Below are positions 52,983 to 62,162 of a stretch of DNA of 64,000 nt, piece by piece (position 1 is the first letter of the stretch; the number at the start of each line of letters is the position of its first letter). Source of the stretch: Alphaproteobacteria bacterium (GTDB lineage Bacteria > Pseudomonadota > Alphaproteobacteria > DSM-16000 > Inquilinaceae); NCBI GenBank assembly GCA_028281925.1, contig JANQIX010000001.1, positions 113,576-177,575 on the forward strand. The letters run 5' to 3'. The notes under the pieces are model-generated. The model was not told the origin of the DNA. It was given only the letters and a program-made list of their open reading frames with translations, and made no database searches. The translations under genes and the position numbers were made by a program.

Positions 52983-53624
52983 TCAATTTCGATGGCTGTC
53001 CCCGTACAAAAGACGGTCTATCTCTGCCTCGGTAATTCCGGCATTCCGATCAACCAAGATTAGCTCTGCATTTTCAGAGACGCGATATCGAGGTATTCGC
53101 ATGTTTCTGCCATCTGGCCCCCGATGTACCCTGCCTAAAATATCGAAATGCGCTCCACGTACCGGACAAAACCAAGCGTCAAAGTCACCCACTCCATACA
53201 TCGCAACGGACCCAAATGGGCCGCAAATGCCCTCAACCACTAGAAAGGTGCCCTCAGCTTCAAACGTTCGATTTGCCACCGTAGCTTGTGCCCCATCAGA
53301 CAGATTGGTATTTCGCGCATTCGGATCTGTGAGGTCTGCAACCGCCACCGATTGTGCATCCCGTAGTTGCTCATCGGTCAGCTTCAGCACAAAAATCAAA
53401 CGCCCCTCGTAGACGATGGAAAGTGGGTCACCCGGCTCTAGCGAGCCTAAATCAACCTTTGTGGCCCATCTATCAGATGGCCAGGGTGCCGCTGGTGCCA
53501 TGGTTTTCAAGAGTACGAACGCTGCGCTACCTGCCATAAGTACGGCCATGGCGAATGCCAGGTAGGTCAAGAAGCCGCGCTGGTGGGAGCGGGCCGCATC
53601 GCATCTTGAACCATCTTCATTCAT
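52983..53624 (-). CDS. degenerate Rieske-type membrane protein (PetA paralogue lacking cluster ligands)
   Basis: A 213-residue protein with the layout of the ubiquinol-cytochrome c reductase iron-sulfur subunit. ATG 53624 gives a cytoplasmic start, then RGFLTYLAFAMAVLMAGSAA and a TM helix ending FVLLKTMAP, the PetA anchor with RRDFL reduced to RGFL. VVEGICGPFGSVAMYGVGDF aligns with the C-T-H-L-G-C box, and WFCPVRGAHFDILGRVHRGP with the C-P-C-H-G-S box. Both histidine ligands are replaced (H to P, H to R) and both disulfide cysteines are lost (C to S, C to V), while one cysteine in each box remains. So it cannot hold a normal 2Fe-2S cluster; the exact function is unknown. It lies between IS remnants. 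Confidence 0.75.
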   Translation of the reverse strand: MNEDGSRCDAARSHQRGFLTYLAFAMAVLMAGSAAFVLLKTMAPAAPWPSDRWATKVDLGSLEPGDPLSIVYEGRLIFVLKLTDEQLRDAQSVAVADLTDPNARNTNLSDGAQATVANRTFEAEGTFLVVEGICGPFGSVAMYGVGDFDAWFCPVRGAHFDILGRVHRGPDGRNMRIPRYRVSENAELILVDRNAGITEAEIDRLLYGDSHRN

Positions 53625-53875
53625 TTGAAGCTCATCCAAACCGGGATTCCCCACGTGGCGACCTTGGACGACGTCGATCGTCGCTCGATGACCGTTGGGA
53701 TGCAAACGGCAAGGCAACGGCATGACGGAAACGGTCCTGAACGGGCTGGATGACGGGCTTCCCATTCATGCTGCCTCGTCTCCTGACGTCTGTTTGGCCT
53801 CAGGGTGTTCGGTGGTGCGGATGATCAGCTCCCGCAGCCCATCGCATTGCTGCCGGATGCGATTGTATAGCTGAT

Positions 53876-54243
53876 CTCAACCTCCTCAGTGGCGAACCCG
53901 GCAAAGGCCTTGACGTGGTCTTCACCGACAACGGTCGAGAATTCTGCGGCACCGAGCGGCATCCTTATGAGCTCTACCTGGCGCTCAATGACATCGAGCA
54001 CCGCAAGACCACGGTCCGCTCGCCGCAGTCCAACGGCTTTGTCGAGCGCTTCGATGGCACCGTGTTGGAGGCATTCTTCCGACCAGCCATGGATCAGAAG
54101 CTGTTCGAGAGCGTCGAAGCGCTACTGACCGATCTCGACACATGGCTGCATCGCGAGAACGATGAACGACCGCATCTCGGCTAACGCAGCCAGGGGGCGA
54201 CGAACCCTGGGAAACGGTCGAGCGATTTGTCAGGCAAGAAGGT
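53876..54243 (+). pseudogene. IS481-family transposase C-terminal fragment (rve domain)
   Basis: Reading frame from about 53876 gives VVFTDNGREFCGTERHPYEL then NDIEHRKTTVRSPQSNGFVE, the catalytic Asp and downstream part of an IS481/IS3-type integrase core. A stop codon (TAA at 54182-54184) interrupts before the expected end; beyond it, after a frame shift, the sequence still matches the expected tail (WETVERFVRQEG at 54211-54240). No N-terminal part is present. Inactive remnant. Confidence 0.8.
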
Positions 54244-54255
54244 TAAGCGGACAAC

Positions 54256-54301
54256 TCACGGCCGCGATGATCTGCTCCTCCGTAAACCGGCTTGTCCGCA
54301 T
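54256..54301 (-). pseudogene. IS3-family OrfA N-terminal fragment
   Basis: The minus strand from ATG at 54301 reads MRTSRFTEEQIIAAV, the characteristic start of IS3-family OrfA transposase, and then loses homology at once. It is opposite in strand to the neighbouring IS481 fragment, showing nested insertions. Confidence 0.6.
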
Positions 54302-54659
54302 CGTCCGTCTCCTCTGGTGGCGGACTCCCCCTATGACCTGAGGAGTTAAACGGAGCTCGGGCTACGTAGTGGATACGGCAAACGCAATCAGGATAAGAGC
54401 TCTGTATTCGAACCTTTACATGTTCAGTCTATGCTTTCCCGATCGGCGCAACTCCCCAAGCTTCATCTTTCGGGGTCGAGACCGATCTATAGGGAATTAC
54501 TGAATGGGATCCGAGATGCACAACCATGGTGCTTGCAACTGCGCGCTTGGGGAGACTTGTCACCCTAGCGTCAGCCATTATCATCAGGCCCGCAGAGGAT
54601 CGACGCGGCCGCCTGCTCTCTACCCAGAACCAAATTGAATCGAAGGTGGATGACACACC
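54302..54659. other. intergenic region before SLOG-like gene
   Basis: About 360 bases containing the left end of the IS3 remnant and then mixed sequence. No gene is convincing; a 75-residue frame on the minus strand at 54429-54656 has no homology. It would contain the SLOG-like gene's promoter. Nothing else is seen. Confidence 0.4.
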
Positions 54660-57125
54660 ATGAAATCAGATGCGTCTGCGACGGCTGAGGACTTGGAGCA
54701 AGCCAAGGTTCCATTGATTTTGGGAGTTGTCGGCAAGATTAGTCTCTTCGAGCCTAAGAACCACGAAGCGGCAAAGGTGATTGCGGCTGCACTCAAAGAT
54801 TATCTACTCGACACGGCGACGCGCTATCCGAAGGCGCCGAAGCTAATTCTCTCTGCGCTTGCACCTGGCGCGGACCACATCGCCGTCTGGGCAGCGCTCA
54901 GGGCCAACGACGAGCTTTCGCGCTCGCACCCGGATGTCCGAGGATTCCGAATTGTTGCTCCCTTGCCTCTCGAGCGCGAGACATACGAACAGGATTTCGG
55001 CAAGAGCTTTCAAGACTACCTGGAGCCGTTTCGCGCTCTGATCTCACCTAAGGGTGACACGATTTGCGCAGAGGCATGGTGGTCGGACAGCAGCGACGAT
55101 AACGTCGTTGGAAGCGCATCCGATTTGGAAGTCTTCTCTCTGCCGCTGCTCTGTGGCGTTCAGAAGGACGAAGTCGAGCGTGATCCAACGACCGGCGTAT
55201 CCGAGACCTTTCGAAGCCTGCACTACGAGCAGTCCGGCCTCTGGATTGCCGACCGTTGCCAGGTCCTAATCTCGATCGCAGATCCGCTTGCAGAGGGGGA
55301 TTTGATCGGTGGCGCCCACCGAACGAGGGCGGCGAAGCGGGACGGACGCCTGCCCGATGGAGGGGTAACACGCCAGGGCATGACGCTGGATGCGCTGATC
55401 GACCAGCTGGAGGCCAGAGTGCCAACCGATCGCCCAATCGATCCGGATGTACCATCACTCGATCCAGTCGGCATGCGGTTCCGACGACTTAGCAAAGTCC
55501 TGCAACAGGCAAAGCCGCTGGCACTCGTCGACGAGGGTATTGTCCTCGACCTCTGGCACAAGGACGGGCGGGCCATCTGGTCGGGCGAAGGACGGGAGAA
55601 GGCGGCGAAGATCTTCACGTGGATCAACCGTTACGATGCCGAAGTCGAGCGCTGCCCGAAGAAGCTGATCGACGCGGGGCGCATCAAATCCGACGACTGG
55701 CTTCGCTCCGGCCAGCCAATCTCCCAAGACGACAAGACTTGGCTTCAAGACGATGCCGCAATTGGCCGCTTGGCTGCGGTCAGGCTGGCTGACATCGAGA
55801 AGGCGAATGCCGAGAGTCCGCCTCCCCCCCTGAATGGCGATGACGTGTTCGGTGAACGACTTGTACGCATGCGGCGCGTCCTGGCCGATGTTCAACCGAG
55901 AGTGCAGGCACGATACAATCTGGCGGCCCGGCTATTGGCGGGCCTGTTCGTCGTGTCGGTTGTTGCGTTTGCGCTCTACGCGAAACTCTATGCAAAGACC
56001 GGGACGGAAGCGACCGTCGCGCTCTCGGTCTATGTGCTGATGATTGCGATTGCGTCGCTCATCGTTGCCGCGGCCGACCACGTCGAACTCGGAGACCGCC
56101 GTTGGGCCTATCGCGCGATCGTGGAGGCGCTTCGCGTGCAACTCGCCTGGCGAATGGGCGGCATCTCCGAGGGCGTCGACCGACACTATGCGCGAGGATC
56201 GGAGAGCCTGCAGGGCCAGGTCCGCACAGTCATCCGCAGCATCAATGCGACTGCCGAAATCGCGGCCATCGCCGCGACAGGTAAGGTGGACGCCGCATCC
56301 CGACAAATGCTTGAGCAGCCTGAATCCGTGGAGCGGAATTGGTTTATCGACCAGATGATCTACTTCCGTAAGAGGCATGCTTTGCGCGAACGCGAGACAC
56401 ACCGGCGAAAGGAGGCCGTCGTGGCCATCTTCACGGCCGCAATCGGTCTGGCCATCGTGCTGCTGGCAGCACATGTTTTGTACGCATTCGGCAGCCCCCT
56501 GGGCAAGAGCCTGATCAAGGGCATCGAGGAAGTTGAGACGTTCACCCATCCCGGATTCGTGGGCATCGTCGCCATCCTCGCGCTCGCTTTCGTGCTCGCA
56601 ATCGGGACCTGGTGGTGGCACAGGCGGCCCAGACCCGGAGATCTGAGACCGCCGGCATCGGCTGCCCGAAACCCGGAAGGACGCACTGACGCGGATGCCG
56701 CGCCGCAGCAGCTCGTGCCATCCCTCGGGAAGCTTCATCACCACGTCGCGAAGCGTGCCTCGTGGATCGCGCCGCGCCTGATCCTCGGCTTTGTCGGCTT
56801 CGTCGCATTCGCCCTCATGGCGGCGGCAGTTCCCGCCTTCGGCCTGACCGCCGGTCTCGGTGTGGCGATCGCAATCGCGCTCCTCGCGGCGTTGGCTGGC
56901 GCGCTGAATTACGTGCTGGAAAAGTCAGCGATTGAGGTTGAGGCAGCCAATTACAAGGAAATGCTGCCGCTCTGCCGCGATTTCCATGCCATGTACCTGG
57001 CCTCCGGGACGACCGCCGAACGTCGTGCTGTGCTGCACCGCTTCGGCATGCTTTCACTCGAAGAGAATGTAGCATGGCTTCGCGCTCACCGTGAGCGCCC
57101 CCTTGAGGTGCCGCCGCCAGGCTAG
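54660..57125 (+). CDS. large SLOG/SLATT-like membrane protein
   Basis: An 821-residue protein. Residues about 15-270 form a Rossmann/SLOG-like nucleotide-sensing domain: ILGVVGKISLFEPKNHEAAK, LILSALAPGADHIAVWAAL, IVAPLPLERETYEQDFGKSF and YEQSGLWIADRCQVLISIAD. About six transmembrane helices follow from residue 419 (AARLLAGLFVVSVVAFALYA), with pairs at about 450-475, 585-610, 630-655 and 706-760, and helical cytoplasmic stretches including RWAYRAIVEALRVQLAWRMG resembling SLATT/DUF4231 pore-forming effector regions. Proteins of this kind occur in conflict systems where a nucleotide signal opens a membrane effector. No signalling enzyme is adjacent. Domain calls are by pattern only. Confidence 0.6.
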   Translation: MKSDASATAEDLEQAKVPLILGVVGKISLFEPKNHEAAKVIAAALKDYLLDTATRYPKAPKLILSALAPGADHIAVWAALRANDELSRSHPDVRGFRIVAPLPLERETYEQDFGKSFQDYLEPFRALISPKGDTICAEAWWSDSSDDNVVGSASDLEVFSLPLLCGVQKDEVERDPTTGVSETFRSLHYEQSGLWIADRCQVLISIADPLAEGDLIGGAHRTRAAKRDGRLPDGGVTRQGMTLDALIDQLEARVPTDRPIDPDVPSLDPVGMRFRRLSKVLQQAKPLALVDEGIVLDLWHKDGRAIWSGEGREKAAKIFTWINRYDAEVERCPKKLIDAGRIKSDDWLRSGQPISQDDKTWLQDDAAIGRLAAVRLADIEKANAESPPPPLNGDDVFGERLVRMRRVLADVQPRVQARYNLAARLLAGLFVVSVVAFALYAKLYAKTGTEATVALSVYVLMIAIASLIVAAADHVELGDRRWAYRAIVEALRVQLAWRMGGISEGVDRHYARGSESLQGQVRTVIRSINATAEIAAIAATGKVDAASRQMLEQPESVERNWFIDQMIYFRKRHALRERETHRRKEAVVAIFTAAIGLAIVLLAAHVLYAFGSPLGKSLIKGIEEVETFTHPGFVGIVAILALAFVLAIGTWWWHRRPRPGDLRPPASAARNPEGRTDADAAPQQLVPSLGKLHHHVAKRASWIAPRLILGFVGFVAFALMAAAVPAFGLTAGLGVAIAIALLAALAGALNYVLEKSAIEVEAANYKEMLPLCRDFHAMYLASGTTAERRAVLHRFGMLSLEENVAWLRAHRERPLEVPPPG

Positions 57126-57822
57126 AGAGGCCGTGACCCGTCTCTTGCTGGTCCGGCAGCGATAATGTGCGTTCTGGGGTCTCGTAGCCTGTCCGCGGTC
57201 GCGCCGGCGACGAGGTCCAGCGACCAACGCGGGTTCGGTTCCCGCGATACCGTCATCGGTGCCCGCCTGCCGGCGGCACGCCTGGGGCCACGCCGTCGGC
57301 GCACCCTCGCTCTTCATCGCTGCACAACCGATGGAGTTTCTTGTCGTCGCGCGTTCTCACCTTCGGTGGCTTCGGCGCCAGTCCGGTCCCAATGTGGTTT
57401 GCGTGTCGCCGTTCAGGGTGAGCCGGTTCGGAACACCGAAAGCTGACGGGATCAACGTGGCATGCGTCCCTCGGGACGCTGCCACGCCGCTGCGCCCGCC
57501 GGTCAGACAGGGGTCGGATAGGGCGCGAAGAACTCGTCGCCGTTCAGCTACATCCCCCGGATGCACCCCTGGTGCCAGACCTTTCAACGATCAACGGTCT
57601 GCTGGTGATCCCGTGCCGACGACAAACCTTCGTCGTCGTCGCGCCGGCCTTCGGTCAGCCCGCTCCTCCTCATCGTTCATCTCATCGCGATCAACTCTCC
57701 TATCAATCGACGCACCCCTGGAAGCAGACCATGGACACTCAAGATTGATCCGATTACACGGTTGATGGACTTGAACAAGACATGCGCGCCAACCCTACTC
57801 AGAATTTCACGCGGAGGGGCCC
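57126..57822. other. unassigned region between SLOG-like and STAND genes
   Basis: About 700 bases, GC-rich, with no gene recognised. Two open frames here (57259-57765 and a minus-strand one) are Arg/Pro-rich and featureless, as expected from chance in high GC. The last 80 bases contain the ribosome-binding site GGAGGG (57813-57818) for the STAND gene. The separation argues against a single operon of the two genes. Confidence 0.5.
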
Positions 57823-60800
57823 ATGACAAGACGGCCGATCAACCGGATCTTTCTCAGTTCCAGCCTCTCTCTTGAGCTTCAACCCCTCCGAGCAAGCATA
57901 AAGCGCGCGATTGACGATCGGTCTCCATATGAGATCGAGTATAGAGATACAACTACTGGCGCTGGGACGGCTGATCCAGTAGAAGAAAGCTTGAAGCGAC
58001 TTAGGGATTGCGACTTCTGCATCATATTGCTGCACCGTACTATCGGACCAGTGACACGTGAGGAATGGCGCGAGGCAATCCGCCTGAAGATGCATCGTCA
58101 CGTGTATTTCTCGACAGACACAACGCCCACGGAGCGGCATGCGATCCTTGATTCTGTTCTCGAAGGGCTATCCAAGAAGGAACGTGGCTTAACAGATTCT
58201 TTTGATATCGCAGAAAGTCGAGCTGGCGAAAATGCCAGCAATATACTCTTGGACCTATTTAACAAAGAACGGGAACTGAATGAACCATCTTCGGTCGCCA
58301 GCGATCTTCCGCTGTTTGCGATAGAGATACATCAGTATTTGAGTTTGATCGGCTCGAACGTTTCGTCGATCTCGGCAGACATCAACAACTGGGGAGTCTT
58401 CACGGCCACGGACGACGCAGGTGAGGGTGAGCTCGTAGCCTGTCAGGCAAGTCAGGTGACCCTCGAGGGACTGGAGCGGGTCGTGGAGAGGGCAAGAGAC
58501 CAAGGCCTACATCGATTCCGCGTCGTCACCGATACGAACTTCCCTTCTTTGTTGAGAGCGCGAGCCGAGGACGAAGGCGGCCAGATCCAGTTGGTCAACG
58601 ACATGTTGATGGAACTAACGGACATCGAGGAATGGCTTAAGGATGTCGAATCAGAAATCAGCGCACTCGCTGTAAACGAGCGCTATGTCGAACTTAGCTG
58701 CAAGCTTCAAATACTTGATCGCGGATACAACGAATACGGAGAGGAGCCGGTTTCTTCGGTTCATGACTACATCGACGAGTGGATTAACCATCCCAATCGA
58801 CCTCAATTGGCGATACTTGGGGAATTCGGCACGGGCAAGAGCTGGCTTTGCCTCTATGTCGCCAACGTGCTGATTCGGAAACTTCGGCAGGGAAATGCAA
58901 CGCGGCTGCCCTTGTTCGTTCAGCTGGGCGTACTGCGACGCTGGATCGAAGGAAGGAGAACCACACCGAAGGCGTCTTCGAATGATGATGAAACCTCCTT
59001 GGATCTAGTCGCCTATATCGCAGAACGGCTCGGCCTCGAGAAGAAAACCCGAAGGCTAGTCGAATTGCTCAGTGAATATGGGCGTTTCCTGGTCATACTC
59101 GACGGTCTTGACGAAATAGTGCCTACCTTCAAAAAGGGCGATTTCTCTCAGGAATTAAATAGCCTTACCGAGCTCAGCAAAGGTCAAGGGAAGACCCTGC
59201 TAACATCGCGGCGGGGGCAGTTTTCTAGTCTCGTGGATGAGACGCGGGAACTCAACAGGGGTGGCGCCCATAGGGATGCAGTTAGGTTTGAGATCATCTA
59301 CCTATCTAACCTAAATCTGAAACATATCAGGAAGATCGTTGAAAATCGTTTTGGTAGACTCGCGCCTCGCTACCTTGAGCGAATTGAGCAATCTGCACTA
59401 AGGAATTTGGTCACGCGACCGATTGTCCTCGATATGGCCTTGGATATCCTGATGGAGATACCTAAAGAAGATTCCATTATATTATTTGACATTTACGAAC
59501 GATGCACGAGACGATGGCTTAAATTCGCAGGTCGACCGACTTCACCGCTGACAGAAGATCAGCGACTTCTATTGGTACAACGCCTCGCCTGGGAGCTTTA
59601 TAACTCCCAGGAACGCGATTGGATCGACGAATCAACGCTCGATGACATGATTGAAGACGTCACTCCCGAGATTCTTCAGCACTTCAACATCAGCAGTTTC
59701 GGAGATGTTGAGGGCCACAATGGAAGTGCCCACGGTGTACGATCGTATCGTGCTAGCGAGATGCTTCTAGTGCGAGACAATCAGGGCAAGTTTGCGTTCG
59801 CCCACCGTTCTTTCATGGAGTTTCTTGTTGCTAAGAATTTGCTCGAAGCCATTCGGCGGCAGGACGGAGAAATGCTGGGTGCGGTTGCAATCACCGACGC
59901 GATCCTGACATTTCTCCGTGATCAAGCGTTGGACGCCCACCATCTGAAAAGATGGCTCGACGAAGAATGCGACGGGGCGACCGATTGGCGGGCAGGCAAC
60001 CTCTTGACGCTTCTTCATGCGATGAAAGCTCCGCTTGCCGGCTCTGATTTTTCGGGTCTCTGTATCAAAGGCGCCATATTGGAGGGAGCCGACTTACGCA
60101 ATACGAAGTATCGAGCAGCCGAACTCCATCGACTTCGCATAGGAGGGGCAGACCTCAGTGGGGCGGATCTGCGAGACGCAAACGTCAGCGGCCTCATTCT
60201 TGGAGTTAAATCTTCAGCAAAGACCATCGCCTGTTCTCCTGTCGAACCACTGGTCGCGGCCTGCAATGCCCTCAACGAGATTATCGTCTTCGTTCCACAG
60301 GATGACGAACCGCCAACGGTTCTCGGGGCACACGATGATAGCGTTACTCGCATCGCCTTCAGCCCCGATGGACGCTTGATCGGGAGCGTCGCCTTCGATC
60401 ACAAGCTTAAGATCTGGGACGTTCGTTCGAGACGTCTCTTGCGAGAACTTCCGCTTGGAGCGAGCACGACCTACTGCGTCAGTCTCGACCTGCAACAATA
60501 CGGCGTTGTGTTGACAGGCGGTAACGACAAGTCGGTAAGGTCCTGGTCGCTGGCGGACGGCAGTGAGCGGCTGTCGTTCACCGGGCACGAGGACACTGTT
60601 TACGACATCGCCGGGAATGCAGCGCACCGCCGGTTCGCAACGGCATCGTTCGACGGTAGAGTGATTAGCTACATCCTTTCTGAGTCGCGTTTGGGCTTTC
60701 GCGTCGAGAGAACAATGTCGTTTGAACATCCTGGAGAAGACGACTCGAGGAAGTTGGAACTTGTGAACGGAGTTGCACTCGATCCAGCCGGCGAGACTCT

Positions 60801-61254
60801 CGCGTGCTGTGACAACGATGGCCGATTGCACATACGTCGATGGAGATTGAGTGGAGAGCAATTCTCAAAGCGGCCCACGACATTCAAGGCCCATGAATCT
60901 CAAGTATGGAGCGTAGCGTTTAGTGGTGATGGAGCGTTTGCGGTGACTGCCTCCAGCGACCGTACCGTGGCCATTTGGGATTGCAGGCAGAACTGGCGTC
61001 GAGTGGCGACGCTCAATGGGCATGAAGGAGCCGTATGGCAAGCGGCGTTTGTCGCTGGCGGAGAGCTTGTTGCAAGCAGTAGCAATGACTCGACGATCCG
61101 CGTTTGGAATTGGCGCCAGGAACGCGAAGTTCACCAACAGGAAGTGGGAAAGCCCATGGATCACGGGATTAGCTGTGATGGTGCACAAATCGGCGGAGTC
61201 CGCGGCCTGAGCAAACTCCAAGTGGAGTTTCTGCGCAATCTCGGCGCACGATAA
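57823..61254 (+). CDS. STAND NTPase with DUF4062, NACHT, pentapeptide and WD40 domains
   Basis: A 1143-residue signal-transduction ATPase. Residues 1-125 are DUF4062 (NRIFLSSSLSLELQPLRASI, LKRLRDCDFCIILLHRTIG), a domain related to TIR-like sensors. About residues 170-300 contain a segment recalling degenerate Mrr-type nucleases (LVACQASQVTLEGLERVVER then FRVVTDTNF), with the catalytic acid-lysine pattern not intact. NACHT: Walker A GEFGTGKSWL at about 335, Walker B FLVILDGLDEI at about 424. Residues about 740-795 are pentapeptide repeats (GAILEGADLRNTKYRAAEL), then about six WD40 repeats with GH and WD pairs to the C-terminus. Such proteins are often antiviral STAND proteins; the target is unknown. 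Its TAA overlaps the next ATG. Confidence 0.88.
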   Translation: MTRRPINRIFLSSSLSLELQPLRASIKRAIDDRSPYEIEYRDTTTGAGTADPVEESLKRLRDCDFCIILLHRTIGPVTREEWREAIRLKMHRHVYFSTDTTPTERHAILDSVLEGLSKKERGLTDSFDIAESRAGENASNILLDLFNKERELNEPSSVASDLPLFAIEIHQYLSLIGSNVSSISADINNWGVFTATDDAGEGELVACQASQVTLEGLERVVERARDQGLHRFRVVTDTNFPSLLRARAEDEGGQIQLVNDMLMELTDIEEWLKDVESEISALAVNERYVELSCKLQILDRGYNEYGEEPVSSVHDYIDEWINHPNRPQLAILGEFGTGKSWLCLYVANVLIRKLRQGNATRLPLFVQLGVLRRWIEGRRTTPKASSNDDETSLDLVAYIAERLGLEKKTRRLVELLSEYGRFLVILDGLDEIVPTFKKGDFSQELNSLTELSKGQGKTLLTSRRGQFSSLVDETRELNRGGAHRDAVRFEIIYLSNLNLKHIRKIVENRFGRLAPRYLERIEQSALRNLVTRPIVLDMALDILMEIPKEDSIILFDIYERCTRRWLKFAGRPTSPLTEDQRLLLVQRLAWELYNSQERDWIDESTLDDMIEDVTPEILQHFNISSFGDVEGHNGSAHGVRSYRASEMLLVRDNQGKFAFAHRSFMEFLVAKNLLEAIRRQDGEMLGAVAITDAILTFLRDQALDAHHLKRWLDEECDGATDWRAGNLLTLLHAMKAPLAGSDFSGLCIKGAILEGADLRNTKYRAAELHRLRIGGADLSGADLRDANVSGLILGVKSSAKTIACSPVEPLVAACNALNEIIVFVPQDDEPPTVLGAHDDSVTRIAFSPDGRLIGSVAFDHKLKIWDVRSRRLLRELPLGASTTYCVSLDLQQYGVVLTGGNDKSVRSWSLADGSERLSFTGHEDTVYDIAGNAAHRRFATASFDGRVISYILSESRLGFRVERTMSFEHPGEDDSRKLELVNGVALDPAGETLACCDNDGRLHIRRWRLSGEQFSKRPTTFKAHESQVWSVAFSGDGAFAVTASSDRTVAIWDCRQNWRRVATLNGHEGAVWQAAFVAGGELVASSSNDSTIRVWNWRQEREVHQQEVGKPMDHGISCDGAQIGGVRGLSKLQVEFLRNLGAR

Positions 61255-62162
61255 TGGTGACACAGATGACAAGCACGAAACCGAAGGTGCTCGTTGCTGG
61301 GCTCGGCTTGATGGGCGGCTCTCTCGCCAAGTGTCTCAGGCGTAGCCGAAACTGGATTGTCGTCGGTTACGATCCCGATCCTGCACGAACGAATGACGCG
61401 CGGCGGGAGGGCTCAGTCGATCACCTCGCTGAGGAGTTCGCAAAGGAGGTGCATGACGCGGATCTTGTCGTCTTGGCGGGGCCAGTCGGGGTGATTCTGG
61501 ATCAGCTTCGCGGGATGTCCAGCATGCCCGCCGGCAAGACAGTAGTGATGGACCTCGGCAGTACCAAGCGACAAATCTGCGCTGCCATGGAGGGGCTCCC
61601 GGAAGGTTGGGAAGCGATTGGGGGACACCCAATGACCGGCCGCAAGACAGCTGGGACGGCTGATGCCGATCCGAACCTGTTTCGTGGCCGAACGTTTGTG
61701 CTCACGACGACTTCACGGACGGGTGAGCGAGCACAAGAGCTTTCGGCACAGGTGCTGAACGATCTTGGTGCTTTGCGCAAAGAGTTGACAGCGGAGGAGC
61801 ACGACCGTGCAGTGGGCCTTATCAGCCATCTGCCGCACTTCCTCTCTGTGCCCGTTCTCTTGACGGTCGCGGAAGACAAGAATCCCGCTGTCTGGGCGCT
61901 TGCGGCGGGAGGACTCCGGAGTGTTACCGTTGCAGCCGTCGACAATCCAATTATGTGGCGCGACATCGCCCGCTCCAACCAGGACTTCGTGGCCGACGCA
62001 CTAAATCGGCTTGCCCGCCAAGCCGACCGCCTTGCCGAAAGGATGCGAAACGACCTCGTATCCATGGAGGCACTGCTAGCCGAGGCGACAAGCATCTACC
62101 AGCGTGAATTCGAAAGAAACGACAAGAAATCTGACGAGATTGCGAACAAAGATAGGCAATAG
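61254..62162 (+). CDS. tyrA: prephenate dehydrogenase
   Basis: A 302-residue NAD(P)-dependent prephenate dehydrogenase/arogenate dehydrogenase: VLVAGLGLMGGSLAKCLRR is the Rossmann motif, MDLGSTKRQICAAMEG, IGGHPMTGRKTAGTADADPN and VGLISHLPHFLSVPVLL the catalytic core with the active His. The ATG at 61254 overlaps the STAND stop codon (TAATG), with no separate strong ribosome site; ATG 61266, preceded by GGTGA, is an alternative. Enzymatically it makes 4-hydroxyphenylpyruvate, the tyrosine branch. Being coupled to a STAND gene is unexpected for a housekeeping enzyme, and it may be part of the same transferred cassette. Confidence 0.88.
   Translation: MVTQMTSTKPKVLVAGLGLMGGSLAKCLRRSRNWIVVGYDPDPARTNDARREGSVDHLAEEFAKEVHDADLVVLAGPVGVILDQLRGMSSMPAGKTVVMDLGSTKRQICAAMEGLPEGWEAIGGHPMTGRKTAGTADADPNLFRGRTFVLTTTSRTGERAQELSAQVLNDLGALRKELTAEEHDRAVGLISHLPHFLSVPVLLTVAEDKNPAVWALAAGGLRSVTVAAVDNPIMWRDIARSNQDFVADALNRLARQADRLAERMRNDLVSMEALLAEATSIYQREFERNDKKSDEIANKDRQ

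Noticed and set aside
53766..53873. A minus-strand peptide tail reading LYNRIRQQCDGLRELIIRTT and a stop before the Rieske-like region
   Set aside because: Looks like the end of another protein but its start is lost in IS debris; cannot be named or bounded.
54429..54656. A 75-residue minus-strand frame before the SLOG-like gene
   Set aside because: No homology, no ribosome site, and it overlaps the promoter/leader of a clear gene.
57259..57765. A 168-residue Arg/Ser-rich frame
   Set aside because: Composition typical of unused frames in high GC; no domain or ribosome site.
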